From: JAVBQL01 sp031549085
GTDB taxonomy: Bacteria; Spirochaetota; GWE2-31-10; MWDO01
DNA length: 64,000 nt
Reading direction: 5' to 3'
Assembly: GCA_031549085.1 (NCBI GenBank)
Contig: JAVBQL010000012.1
Span: 1-64,000, forward strand
Of the stretch, positions 7,887-16,766 are shown piece after piece. Within the stretch, counting starts at the first letter, position 1, and each line of letters begins with the position of its first letter. The notes beneath the pieces are model-generated. The model was not told the origin of the DNA, did not search any database, and saw nothing but the letters and a program-made list of their open reading frames with translations. The translations under genes were made by a program, and so were the position numbers.

Positions 7887-9641
7887 TTATAAATATATCT
7901 CTGCTCTAGGATATTTTATATTTAATGATGTCTCCTGTTTTGAAATTGCTAAGAGCATTGTTAGTGGTCCAAGCTTTCCAATAAACATAAGAACTGATAC
8001 TATTATTTTTCCAGCTATTGATAGATGTGGGGTTATACCTGCTGATACCCCAACAGTTGCAAGTGCAGATACAGATTCAAATAGCACATGGATATAACTG
8101 AAATTCTCTGTTATTGATAATAGAAAGGTGGATAAAAATGCTAAAAACACATAAGATATAGTTATCAGCATCGCCTTTATTACAATTTCCTTATCTATAA
8201 GTTTATTTAAGATAACAACATCATCTTTTCCTATAATCATTGATCTTACATAGGCGATTAGAGTTGCAATAGAGTTTACTTTTATTCCTCCAGCAGTTGA
8301 GACAGAGCCTCCACCTATAAGCATTAAAAGTATCAGCATTAGATATGTTGGAACTCTAAGTGCAGACAAATCCACAGTATTAAAACCGGCAGTTCTTACT
8401 ATAACAGATTGGAATAGTGTTTGAAGATATTGAGTTAAAAGATTCTCTTTAAGTAAAACATTTTTGTGTTCAAGTGCATAAAACACTACCATTCCAATAA
8501 ATATAAGAGATAGAGTCATAACAACTACTATTATAGTATTTAATGATATATGTTTATATATTGCTTTTTTATTCAAAATTTTTGTTCTTATTATATTTTT
8601 TAGATTTTCATAAAGGTTTGTTATTACAAAAAAACCAAATCCTCCAGATACTACTAAAAATACTATTGTTAGATTTAGTATTACATTGCTTTTAAATCTA
8701 ATTAAACCATCACTGAAAGTTGAAAAACCTGCATTACAAAAAGCTGATATGGAATGAAATATAGCATGGTATATGCTTTTTATTGAAAAGCCAAATATTG
8801 ATGAAAAGTGTATTGTTAAGAAAAATATTCCTATACCTTCAATTGCCATTGTTATAACTATGATATTTCTTACTGTTTTTGATACACTTTTTAGATCTTC
8901 TTCAGAAAAGGCGTATGAAAATGTCAATTTATTTTCTATGGAGACCTTTCTTCTTAAAGCAAATCCAGTTAGATATGAAAATATCATGATCCCCAATCCG
9001 CCTACTTGAATCCAAATTAATATTACTATCTGGCCAAATAGAGTAAAATCTTTTGCTGTATCAAGAACAGCAAGTCCTGTAACACTGACTGCTGATGTTA
9101 TTGTAAATATTGCATCTATTAGTTTTATTGGGTTAGGATTAGTTGTTGCTATTGGAAGTGATAATAGGAGAGTTCCAAACATTATCAAAAACAGATAGCT
9201 CACCAATATAGTTTTTGCTGGCTGTATTAAAATATTACCTGAAAAAGAGTGGTTGGATTTTGCCTCTTTTATTGATTCATCATCTTGTTTTAATGATTTT
9301 CCTATCATAGTAATATTTCTTACTAATAATATTATAAGTATCACAAGGCTAATATCAAGAGTGAGTGATTTTTTAAATATTGCAAAAAATATTGCTGTTA
9401 ATATAACTATCAGTATAAAAAAGAGATCAGATAGATTCTCTTTTGCTCTATAATCTGATCTGATAACTGATAAAAAAAAGTCAATAATTGAAACAAGAAT
9501 AATTATATTAAACATATAGTCTAAAAACATTCTATATTTTAATATAGATTCTTTTGGAAAATTAAGGATAGCTAAAAGATAGATTGCTGTAAATAAAAAA
9601 AGAAAGAAATGAGGTTTGTTTATCTTTTTAAAAAAATACAT
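7887..9641 (-). CDS. ktrB: KtrB, K+-translocating membrane subunit
   Basis: A roughly 584-residue membrane protein, the pore of the Ktr potassium uptake system paired with KtrA downstream. The Trk/Ktr core has four membrane-pore-membrane repeats; visible pore-loop glycines include TITSAVSVTGL, HSISAFCNAGFSTF, GGGSVSTAGGIKVNS and FESVSALATVGVSAG. Compared with typical KtrB (about 450 residues) it carries an N-terminal extension of about 110-130 residues with three to four extra hydrophobic segments. ATG 9641 is used; a TTG at 9650 is in frame, and neither has a strong binding site. The acidic linker QDDESIKEAKSNHS separates extension and core. Confidence 0.9.
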   Translation of the reverse strand: MYFFKKINKPHFFLFLFTAIYLLAILNFPKESILKYRMFLDYMFNIIILVSIIDFFLSVIRSDYRAKENLSDLFFILIVILTAIFFAIFKKSLTLDISLVILIILLVRNITMIGKSLKQDDESIKEAKSNHSFSGNILIQPAKTILVSYLFLIMFGTLLLSLPIATTNPNPIKLIDAIFTITSAVSVTGLAVLDTAKDFTLFGQIVILIWIQVGGLGIMIFSYLTGFALRRKVSIENKLTFSYAFSEEDLKSVSKTVRNIIVITMAIEGIGIFFLTIHFSSIFGFSIKSIYHAIFHSISAFCNAGFSTFSDGLIRFKSNVILNLTIVFLVVSGGFGFFVITNLYENLKNIIRTKILNKKAIYKHISLNTIIVVVMTLSLIFIGMVVFYALEHKNVLLKENLLTQYLQTLFQSVIVRTAGFNTVDLSALRVPTYLMLILLMLIGGGSVSTAGGIKVNSIATLIAYVRSMIIGKDDVVILNKLIDKEIVIKAMLITISYVFLAFLSTFLLSITENFSYIHVLFESVSALATVGVSAGITPHLSIAGKIIVSVLMFIGKLGPLTMLLAISKQETSLNIKYPRAEIYL

Positions 9642-9728
9642 AATATACAACTTTAAATGGATATCTTTAATTATTGTAATAGCAATTATATATAAGATAA
9701 CTCAATTTGTCAAAACTTTATTCAAATA

Positions 9729-10826
9729 TCATTTGTATGGAAGAGCAACTGTAGTCATAATTATATTATTCTCTTTTATAGTATCTATAGCATCATCTCT
9801 ACTTATGCTACCTCTTGGTTTTGAATGTGCTGGGGCATCTCCAATTAGAAAAGCATAACGATCATTTGCTTCAAAGTTGAAATTTTTTATCTCACATATT
9901 GCTTCATAGATGGCTTCTGGAATATCAGATCCTCCAGCAGCCTCTATATCTACAATTTTTGATACAATTTCATCTACATCACTCTCAAAATCTACTATCT
10001 TTGTTAAATATTTGTCTCCATAATCTCTAAAAAATATAAAACCGACTCTGATATTTTCTATCTCTCTATTTATGTTATTAATCATTTTTTTAAAAGATTT
10101 TTTAAAAACAGGAATCTCCTCTTTCATAGAGGCTGTTGTATCTATTATAAATATAAAATCAGCTCTATCCGATTTTTTTAAATTTTCTAATAATCTCTCT
10201 TCAAAAATATATTCGTTGGAGTCCTCTCTATTTTTTATTATTGAATATCCAGAAGAGAGTGTGGCTATCTCTGTAAAATTGGTTAGCAGGTTATTATGAT
10301 AGTTACTTTTATTATGTTTTATCTTTAATGTTATCCATTGATCGATAAACTTTCCATCATAATCTGCATACTTTTTCTCAAATAGTCTTAAGTTTATTTT
10401 TAAACCTGGTTTTATATTGATAGAACCACTTCTTTCAGCCCATACTCCACCATATATTACTTTATCTGGGAGGAAAAAATAGAAAGCGTCACCAAGTTCA
10501 GTATGATGTTCTGGTGTAGAGTCTGCCAAATAGTATGCCTCAACACTGGTATGTTTTAATTGCTCATTGTTTAACACTCTAACTTCATAGCTGTTTGCTG
10601 GATTTAGATGCTCTGTTTGTAGTGTATAGGTAGTCTTTTTTCCAAATGGATCTTTTTGAGATTCTGTTAATAATATAGATTCTACATTATTCATTTTTTT
10701 TATATATAAATCATAGCCTGAATCAGCTTTTTGGAAAATTATATATTGTTCTGGTATTGGAGAGAGCTGAGAATAGAGCAGAATATTTGATATAGTAAAA
10801 AATAGTAGTAGGATGTACTTTTTCAT
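9729..10826 (-). CDS. Secreted or periplasmic von Willebrand factor A domain protein
   Basis: A 365-residue exported protein. Residues 1-19 form a signal peptide (MKKYILLLFFTISNILLYS). About 180 residues of beta-rich sequence with no family I can name precede a C-terminal VWA domain from about 222: DFIFIIDTTASM supplies the MIDAS metal-site DxTxS, followed by RVGFIFFRDYGD and a GGSDIPEAIYEAI loop with the later MIDAS Thr/Asp region. VWA domains bind protein or metal ligands. It sits between the GGDEF gene and ktrB on the same strand, with 43- and roughly 87-base gaps. The partner is unknown. Confidence 0.8.
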   Translation of the reverse strand: MKKYILLLFFTISNILLYSQLSPIPEQYIIFQKADSGYDLYIKKMNNVESILLTESQKDPFGKKTTYTLQTEHLNPANSYEVRVLNNEQLKHTSVEAYYLADSTPEHHTELGDAFYFFLPDKVIYGGVWAERSGSINIKPGLKINLRLFEKKYADYDGKFIDQWITLKIKHNKSNYHNNLLTNFTEIATLSSGYSIIKNREDSNEYIFEERLLENLKKSDRADFIFIIDTTASMKEEIPVFKKSFKKMINNINREIENIRVGFIFFRDYGDKYLTKIVDFESDVDEIVSKIVDIEAAGGSDIPEAIYEAICEIKNFNFEANDRYAFLIGDAPAHSKPRGSISRDDAIDTIKENNIIMTTVALPYK

Positions 10827-10869
10827 ATAGACAAATTTCGGTTTATTAGAATTGATAATTTAATATTTT

Positions 10870-12396
10870 TTATTCATCATTTACTTTATAATTCTCTTTA
10901 TCTGAATACATATTACTATCAGCTTTATTGATTATGTCTTCTAAATTTTCATTTTTAGAATATTTAGTTGCAAATCCTAAAGATATGCTTATTGTAAATC
11001 CAACATCTTTCTCTCTTTTCAAGCATAGTTCATTTATATTTGCAATTATTCTTGAGGCGATATTAGGTTCTGTATTTGGGAGAAGAATCGCAAATTCATC
11101 TCCACCTATTCTTGCAACAACATCGTTTTTTCTGCAAGACAATAGAAGGATATTTGCAATTGTTATTAAAAGAAGATCACCTTTTTGATGTCCAAGGCTA
11201 TCATTTACTTTTTTTAGATCATTAACATCCCCGAGGATTATAGTAAAAGGAAAATATTCATCTTCATTGAATCTTTTTATAGCGAGTTCATAGAAGTGTC
11301 TATTATAAAGGCTTGTTAGTTGATCTTTGGTTGCCAAATTTTCCAAAGTATCAACAGCATTTTTTAGATAGGTTATGTTATTTAATAGTACAAGAATTCC
11401 TAATTTTTGTTTATTAGAATTGCGAATATAGGACTCATTTACTTCATAGTAACTTTTTTCATCAAGATAGAGAAGGGTAGGCAATCTATTTTTAACTATC
11501 TCAAATTTATCTTGATTATCTACATTATAAAAATTACTTTTTACAACTTCTTCAAAATTAGCACCTATTATTGTCTGTTTTTGAGTTTTTAGCATCGTTT
11601 TGGCTTTTTTATTAGCATCAACTATCACTCTGTCATTATTAAGAATAAGAGCTAAATCTTTTATAGAATCAATAGCCATATTTCTTGCTATTGGTATTAT
11701 TGTCTCCTGCTCATAAAAGAGAATAACCCAATATAGAAAGGCTGTTACCATAGGAAATATGAATGCAGCTATATCAAAATCGATGTTTGTAAAAAGAAAA
11801 AATATATTTGCTACAAATGGAATAGCAAATATAATTCCCATAAACCTTGCTCTAAAACTATATATTGGATCATTTTCAAAAAACGCTTTTTTAAAAATCA
11901 AAATCTCTGTAATTATAAAGATCAGATAACTATATATTGCGTATAGATAGTACCAAATTCCATATGAAGCATTCAGAACTTTTACTGTAGAATAATCGAA
12001 CCTTATATCATAAACAAATAATTTATGGCTTGGCGAGGTTATTGCTATTATCATAGTTATTATTGGAAATATAGATAGAAGCAATCCTTTCATTAATGAC
12101 ATAGAGTTTGGTTTTTTATAACCTAATGCTTCCAGCATAAAGAAAAAGAGTATAATTGGTAAAAATGCCATTCCAATATATCTTGCTAGCCCCCAAAACA
12201 TGGTCATTGTTATATTTTCTACCGGTAAAAAATAGTAAAAAAAACATGATACATCCCATATGATATTCAATATACAGATAGCAATTATATATTTTGAGAG
12301 TTTACTTTTATGCATGATTTTGTAGGTTACTATTAGAAAAAGTAGAGATAGTATTGCTAGAAATAGATATATGAAGTCATAGGTCGTTTTACTCAT
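10870..12396 (-). CDS. Membrane-bound diguanylate cyclase (7TM, PAS-like, GGDEF)
   Basis: A 508-residue predicted c-di-GMP synthase. Residues 1-225 hold seven hydrophobic helices of the histidine-kinase N-terminal 7TM type; residues about 230-340 look like a PAS sensor (DLALILNNDRVIVDANKKAKTML); residues 350-505 form a GGDEF domain with LTSLYNRHFYE at its start, DVNDLKKVNDSLGHQKGD for the nucleotide site and an intact GGDEF. RKND five residues before GGDEF is an intact RxxD inhibitory site, so product feedback is expected. It starts 11 bases after the carA stop and so is probably transcribed with the arginine genes, although no functional tie is obvious. Confidence 0.9.
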   Translation of the reverse strand: MSKTTYDFIYLFLAILSLLFLIVTYKIMHKSKLSKYIIAICILNIIWDVSCFFYYFLPVENITMTMFWGLARYIGMAFLPIILFFFMLEALGYKKPNSMSLMKGLLLSIFPIITMIIAITSPSHKLFVYDIRFDYSTVKVLNASYGIWYYLYAIYSYLIFIITEILIFKKAFFENDPIYSFRARFMGIIFAIPFVANIFFLFTNIDFDIAAFIFPMVTAFLYWVILFYEQETIIPIARNMAIDSIKDLALILNNDRVIVDANKKAKTMLKTQKQTIIGANFEEVVKSNFYNVDNQDKFEIVKNRLPTLLYLDEKSYYEVNESYIRNSNKQKLGILVLLNNITYLKNAVDTLENLATKDQLTSLYNRHFYELAIKRFNEDEYFPFTIILGDVNDLKKVNDSLGHQKGDLLLITIANILLLSCRKNDVVARIGGDEFAILLPNTEPNIASRIIANINELCLKREKDVGFTISISLGFATKYSKNENLEDIINKADSNMYSDKENYKVNDE

Positions 12397-12407
12397 TGAT
12401 TTTATGC

Positions 12408-13448
12408 CTATAGATACTCAAAAATTTCAGCTAGAATAGGATCATCTGTATGTTTTGGAAAAAAATTGGTTGTAATAATTTTATTTTTTGTATCTTTATA
12501 GCCCTCTATAGACTCATCATTAAAGTTTTTATAGGTTATTTCTACATCTTTTATACTATTTTCATCTACATTATATAGATGGTTCTGTATTGTAGATACT
12601 ATTTTTTTTGTTTTTTGATTTACAATCGTTTGGCTATCACTAAAATGTCCAACTTTAAGTCTATCTATCTTAAAATCTAAAGCTAATGATATTATGGAAT
12701 TTCCAAATGATACTCCTATCATTGGTATTTTTCCAATTAATTTTTTTACTGTAGAGATGACCTCTTTTGAAGAGTTTGGATTACCAGGACCATCTGATAA
12801 GAGCAAAAGATCTAGTTTTTTTGATAGTAGTGTTGTTTCTGACGTATTGTATGGAAAAACAGTTATTTTGTACCCCAATTTTACTAAAAATTTTAATAGA
12901 GATTGCTCTACCCCAAAATCTAATACTCCAATATGTTTTTTCGCATCTCCTAATGTATATTCCTCTTTTGTAGATACTTCACAAATAAGTTCTTTCTCAT
13001 TGGAGTCTTCTATTTTTTTTGAGAGATCAGCAAGCTTATCTTTTGTAAAATTTGATGTAGTTATAAACGCCTTTTTATTACCTTTAGTAATAGCTCTTGT
13101 TATCATTCTAGTATCAATACATTCAACTCCAACTATACTATTTTTAGTTAAAAATGTATCGAGAAGCTCTTTTTTATTGTCTTGTAAAGGTACTTTTGAA
13201 ACCTCTTTAGCAACTACAGCTATTGGATAACATCTCTCTTTCTCTTCCAGTGAAATTCCTAAATTGCCTATTAAGGGATAGGTAAATACCAAAATCTTAT
13301 TGAAATATGCTGGATTTTTCATAACACTTTCATAAGAGTCCATAGTGGTATTAAAAACTATCTCTCCCTCAACATATTCTTCGTTACCAAAAGAGCAACC
13401 TTCATAATATGTTCCATCATCTAAAACTAAATAAGTTTTTTTTGTCAT
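12408..13448 (-). CDS. carA: CarA-like carbamoyl phosphate synthase small subunit with a degenerate glutaminase site
   Basis: A 346-residue homologue of CarA, which normally hydrolyses glutamine and channels ammonia to CarB. The N-terminal small-chain domain is well kept (VFNTTMDSYESVMKNP, FTYPLIGNLG, IDTRMITRAI). The class I glutaminase fold is recognisable (LLLLSDGPGNP, QNHLYNVDE), but the catalytic triad is gone: the nucleophile motif GxCxGHQ reads GVSFGN with Ser247 (codon 12708-12710), and the HPE pair reads F330-P-K332. The protein is slightly short for the family. No carB is present in this window. It starts two bases after the argD stop with GGAG inside the argD end, so it is translationally tied to argB-argD. 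Either ammonia is used directly or the subunit is structural. Confidence 0.85.
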   Translation of the reverse strand: MTKKTYLVLDDGTYYEGCSFGNEEYVEGEIVFNTTMDSYESVMKNPAYFNKILVFTYPLIGNLGISLEEKERCYPIAVVAKEVSKVPLQDNKKELLDTFLTKNSIVGVECIDTRMITRAITKGNKKAFITTSNFTKDKLADLSKKIEDSNEKELICEVSTKEEYTLGDAKKHIGVLDFGVEQSLLKFLVKLGYKITVFPYNTSETTLLSKKLDLLLLSDGPGNPNSSKEVISTVKKLIGKIPMIGVSFGNSIISLALDFKIDRLKVGHFSDSQTIVNQKTKKIVSTIQNHLYNVDENSIKDVEITYKNFNDESIEGYKDTKNKIITTNFFPKHTDDPILAEIFEYL

Positions 13449-13450
13449 TT

Positions 13451-14641
13451 TTAGGTTATCTCCTGTAATATTTTTTCTAAAGCGTTTATAGCTATTTTTA
13501 ATTCTGCATTTTTTATTACCAAAGGAGGTATAAAGCGAACTGTCTTTTCACCAGCAGGTATGGCTATTATATTTTGTTTTATTAAGCGATCAATTATCTC
13601 TCTTGCTGTAATAGAAAATTCAACTCCTATTAGAAAACCCATACCTCGAATATCCACTATAATTTTAGGAAATTTTTCTTTTAGTTTATTGAGTTCTTCT
13701 AGAAAGAATATACTTTTTTCAGTTAAATGCTCCAAAAAATTGTCTGACAACATAGTATCAAGTTCTGTCAAAGCAGCTGTGGCTGATAGAGGATTCCCTC
13801 CAAATGTGGAAGCATGTTCTCCGGGTTGAAGTACATTCTCATATTTCTCTTTGACCATAAAGCAGCCTATAGGCAATCCTGCTGCCAATCCTTTTGCGAT
13901 AGTTATCACATCAGGCTCGATTGGTAGGAAGTGTTCATATGCAAATAACTTACCTGTACGTCCAACTCCAGTTTGGACTTCATCATATATTAAAAGAGAA
14001 TTATGTTTATCACATAATTCCCTAGCTTTTTTTAAAAAATCTTTAGTTAAAGGAATAACACCCGCTTCACCCTGAATAGGTTCAAGCATTAAAGCTGCAA
14101 CATTGTTATTAAATTTACTTTCCAGATCATTTAAATCATTGGGTTCTGCATAGATAAATCCCTCTGTTAGTGGATGAAAGTTTTTTTGGTATTTTGTCTG
14201 TCCAGTAGCAGATAGTGTAGTAATGGTTCGTCCATGAAAAGAGTTTTTTAGTGTTATTATAGTATGTTTGTTTTCAGATATGGAGTGTCCAAATTTTCTT
14301 GCAAGCTTTATAGCACCCTCATTTGCTTCAGCACCAGAATTGCAAAAAAATATTTTAGAGAAGATTGTATTTTTTACTAACTTTTCTGCCAATTTTGTTG
14401 ATGGGATATTATAAAAATAGTTACTTGTATGCAACAGTTTTGGCAGCTGATTTGTTAAACTTGCAACTAGCTTCTTGTTATTATATCCCATTGCACTTAC
14501 AGCAATACCGCTCGCCATATCTAAAAATTTCTCATCTTTATCAGTAAAGAGCCATACACCTTCACCTTTTTCAAAAACAAGATCAAAACGATTATATGTA
14601 TTTAAAACATATTTTTTTGATAAATCTTTTACATTGTCCAT
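13451..14641 (-). CDS. argD: Acetylornithine aminotransferase
   Basis: A 396-residue class III PLP aminotransferase converting N-acetylglutamate semialdehyde to N-acetylornithine in arginine synthesis. Visible landmarks are NSGAEANEGAIKLARKF, FHGRT, EPIQGEAGV, DEVQTGVGRTGKLFA and the PLP lysine in ITIAKGLAAGLPIG, then STFGGNPLSA. Length is normal. TTGGAG precedes the ATG. The gene lies 20 bases after argB and runs straight into carA, forming an arginine/carbamoyl phosphate operon. Succinylornithine or ornithine transaminase are alternatives by family, but the argB neighbour favours ArgD. Confidence 0.92.
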   Translation of the reverse strand: MDNVKDLSKKYVLNTYNRFDLVFEKGEGVWLFTDKDEKFLDMASGIAVSAMGYNNKKLVASLTNQLPKLLHTSNYFYNIPSTKLAEKLVKNTIFSKIFFCNSGAEANEGAIKLARKFGHSISENKHTIITLKNSFHGRTITTLSATGQTKYQKNFHPLTEGFIYAEPNDLNDLESKFNNNVAALMLEPIQGEAGVIPLTKDFLKKARELCDKHNSLLIYDEVQTGVGRTGKLFAYEHFLPIEPDVITIAKGLAAGLPIGCFMVKEKYENVLQPGEHASTFGGNPLSATAALTELDTMLSDNFLEHLTEKSIFFLEELNKLKEKFPKIIVDIRGMGFLIGVEFSITAREIIDRLIKQNIIAIPAGEKTVRFIPPLVIKNAELKIAINALEKILQEIT

Positions 14642-14661
14642 AAAAATACTCCAAGGTAAAC

Positions 14662-15552
14662 TTAATCTGTTACCATTGTTCCAATTCCTTTATCTGTAAA
14701 TATCTCTAATAGAATTGAGTGTCTCTCTCTGCCATCAATAATATGTGTTCTTTTTGTTCCATTATTTATAGCATTTATACATGCGTTAACTTTTGGTATC
14801 ATTCCACCAACAATTTGATTGTTGGCAATCATTTGATTAGCTTTTTCTACAGTTAACATTGTTATTTTTGTGTTTGGATTATCTTTAACCTCATAAATAC
14901 CATCTACATCTGTTAGAATAATCAATTTGTCAGCTTTTAATGCTTGAGCAACACTGCTTGCAACATCATCAGCATTCAAATTATATGATTCACCATCTAT
15001 TCCTGCACCTATTGGTGAAATTACAGGTATAAATCCTCTTTCAGATAGACCAGCTATTAATTTTTCATTTACTTTCTCTATTTCTCCAACAAATCCTAAA
15101 TCAACAGTTTTTTCGCTGTTGGTTTTTTCATCAAATACTATTTCTGGTAGCTTTTTCTTAGCAACTAGTAGATTAGCATCATTTCCACTTAATCCAACAG
15201 CCTTTCCACCATATTGGTTTATCATGCTAACAATTTCTTGATTTATTTTCCCAACAAGCACCATTTGAACAACTTCCATTGCAGAGGCACCAGTTACTCT
15301 TCTTCCATTAACAAACTCATTTTGTATATTAAGTTTATTTAAGTAGTTTGTTATCTCATTTCCGCCGCCATGTACAACTATAATATTGATACCAATATAC
15401 TTAAGCATTATTAGGTCTTGGATAATATCTCTCTTCAGAGAGTCATCCATAGTAGAACCACCATATTTTACAACAAAAGTTTTTGAGTAAAAATTTTTTA
15501 TATATGGCAGCGATTCTAAAAGTACATTTGCTTTCTGAATTAATTGTTCCAT
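14662..15552 (-). CDS. argB: Acetylglutamate kinase
   Basis: A 296-residue amino acid kinase phosphorylating N-acetylglutamate, the second step of arginine synthesis. FVVKYGGSTM near the N-terminus binds ATP phosphates, VVHGGGNEI binds acetylglutamate, and FVNGRRVTGASAMEVVQMVL, NADDVASSVAQAL and ILTDVDGIYEV follow in canonical order. The N-terminal helix before the kinase core (about 20 residues) is of the kind seen in arginine-inhibited enzymes, so feedback control is possible. It heads argB-argD-carA, 24 bases after the immunophilin gene, with AGAGG upstream. Confidence 0.95.
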   Translation of the reverse strand: MEQLIQKANVLLESLPYIKNFYSKTFVVKYGGSTMDDSLKRDIIQDLIMLKYIGINIIVVHGGGNEITNYLNKLNIQNEFVNGRRVTGASAMEVVQMVLVGKINQEIVSMINQYGGKAVGLSGNDANLLVAKKKLPEIVFDEKTNSEKTVDLGFVGEIEKVNEKLIAGLSERGFIPVISPIGAGIDGESYNLNADDVASSVAQALKADKLIILTDVDGIYEVKDNPNTKITMLTVEKANQMIANNQIVGGMIPKVNACINAINNGTKRTHIIDGRERHSILLEIFTDKGIGTMVTD

Positions 15553-15576
15553 TTGTAACCTCTAATAATATTAGTT

Positions 15577-16677
15577 TTATTTTTTGCCAACGACCTCTAC
15601 ATCAAAAATTAATGTAGCTTTCGCTGGAATAACAGGAGGAGCTCCTCGCTCTCCATATCCCATATAGTATGGTATTATAAGAACTCTTCTCTCTCCAACT
15701 TTCATGCCAGGTATTCCATCATCCCAACCAGGTATTAGTCTTCCAACTCCGATAGGGAACTCTATTGGTTCTCCTCTTTCAGAGTTGGAGTCAAACATTG
15801 TACCATTAATTAGATAACCTGAATAGTTAAAAGCGACAGTATTACCTCTCTCAACTTCACTAGCTCCACCATTTTTAACTATTGCATATTTTATGCCACT
15901 CTCATTGGTAACGATTTTGTTCATATCAACACCAAGTTTTTTTAATAGAGCCTCATAACTAGCTTTGTTATCTTCCAATATTTTAGAAAATTCGGCCTCT
16001 TTTTTTTGCATGTTTTTTTCTACTATTTTTTTTCTATTCTCTTCAGAAAAAGCCTCTACAGGATCAAATTTTTTGGCATCATCTCCAACAGCAACAATCT
16101 TTAGGTTTTTTATATAAACATCACTGTAAGGTTTACTTGTATTTGGATCAACTTTAACTTTAGCTATCTTTTCTATAACATTCATTCCAGAAACGATCTC
16201 TCCAAATACTGTGTGTGCACCATCTAAATGGGGAGTCTCTTTTAATGTAATAAAAAATTGACTTCCATTTGTATTTGGTCCAGAGTTTGCCATAGATAAG
16301 ATACCTGCCTTGTTGTGAGTTAGACTGGAATCAAACTCATCAGGAAAACTGTATCCAGGTCCGCCATATCCTGCACCTAGAGGGTCGCCACCCTGTATTA
16401 CAAAGCCATCTATAATTCTATGAAATATAAGACCATTATAAAAGTGTTTTTTTGTTTTCTCCTCTGTTTTTGGATCAGTAGATTCTATTAGCCCCTCTGC
16501 AAGTCCAGCAAAGTTTCCAACAGTTACAGGAGTAATATCATAATAGAGTTTTGCGGTAAAATTACCAAAATTGGTTTCAAATATAGCGTAGAGCCCATTC
16601 TCTTTTGGTACATCACTACCACATGAGCTAATAACAGCAGCTGACAACATAATCATAAGTACTATCCATTTTTTCAT
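15577..16677 (-). CDS. Dual immunophilin lipoprotein: cyclophilin fused to FKBP
   Basis: A 366-residue lipoprotein with two unrelated peptidyl-prolyl isomerase domains. ATG 16677 (AAGGA upstream) opens a signal peptide with lipobox AAVISSC; an upstream in-frame start at 16731 has no support. A cyclophilin domain (about residues 28-190) shows FHRIIDGFVIQGGDPLG, MANSGPNTNGSQFFI and HTVFGEIVSGM. A charged helical linker (about 200-250) leads to an FKBP domain (about 260-366) with GNTVAFNYSGYLINGTMFDS, PIEFPIGVGRLIPGWDDGI and YGERGAPPVIPAKATLIFDVEV. Cyclophilin-FKBP fusions are known from treponemes. A periplasmic or outer-membrane folding role is inferred. Confidence 0.92.
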   Translation of the reverse strand: MKKWIVLMIMLSAAVISSCGSDVPKENGLYAIFETNFGNFTAKLYYDITPVTVGNFAGLAEGLIESTDPKTEEKTKKHFYNGLIFHRIIDGFVIQGGDPLGAGYGGPGYSFPDEFDSSLTHNKAGILSMANSGPNTNGSQFFITLKETPHLDGAHTVFGEIVSGMNVIEKIAKVKVDPNTSKPYSDVYIKNLKIVAVGDDAKKFDPVEAFSEENRKKIVEKNMQKKEAEFSKILEDNKASYEALLKKLGVDMNKIVTNESGIKYAIVKNGGASEVERGNTVAFNYSGYLINGTMFDSNSERGEPIEFPIGVGRLIPGWDDGIPGMKVGERRVLIIPYYMGYGERGAPPVIPAKATLIFDVEVVGKK

Positions 16678-16766
16678 AATATTTATTTCCTTATTAAAGA
16701 TTGAAAAATCTATTTCTTTAAAAGATATCACAATGTAAAACTATTTGTTATAATAGTCAATGTTTT

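Noticed and set aside
7121..10840. Shared ATAGACAAATTT at 7122 and 10827
   Set aside because: A 12-base AT-rich match with different surroundings; not enough to call a repeat.
12694..13230. A 178-codon open frame on the plus strand antisense to carA
   Set aside because: It lies wholly inside a well-supported gene, has no binding site and encodes low-complexity Ser/Phe-rich sequence typical of an antisense shadow.
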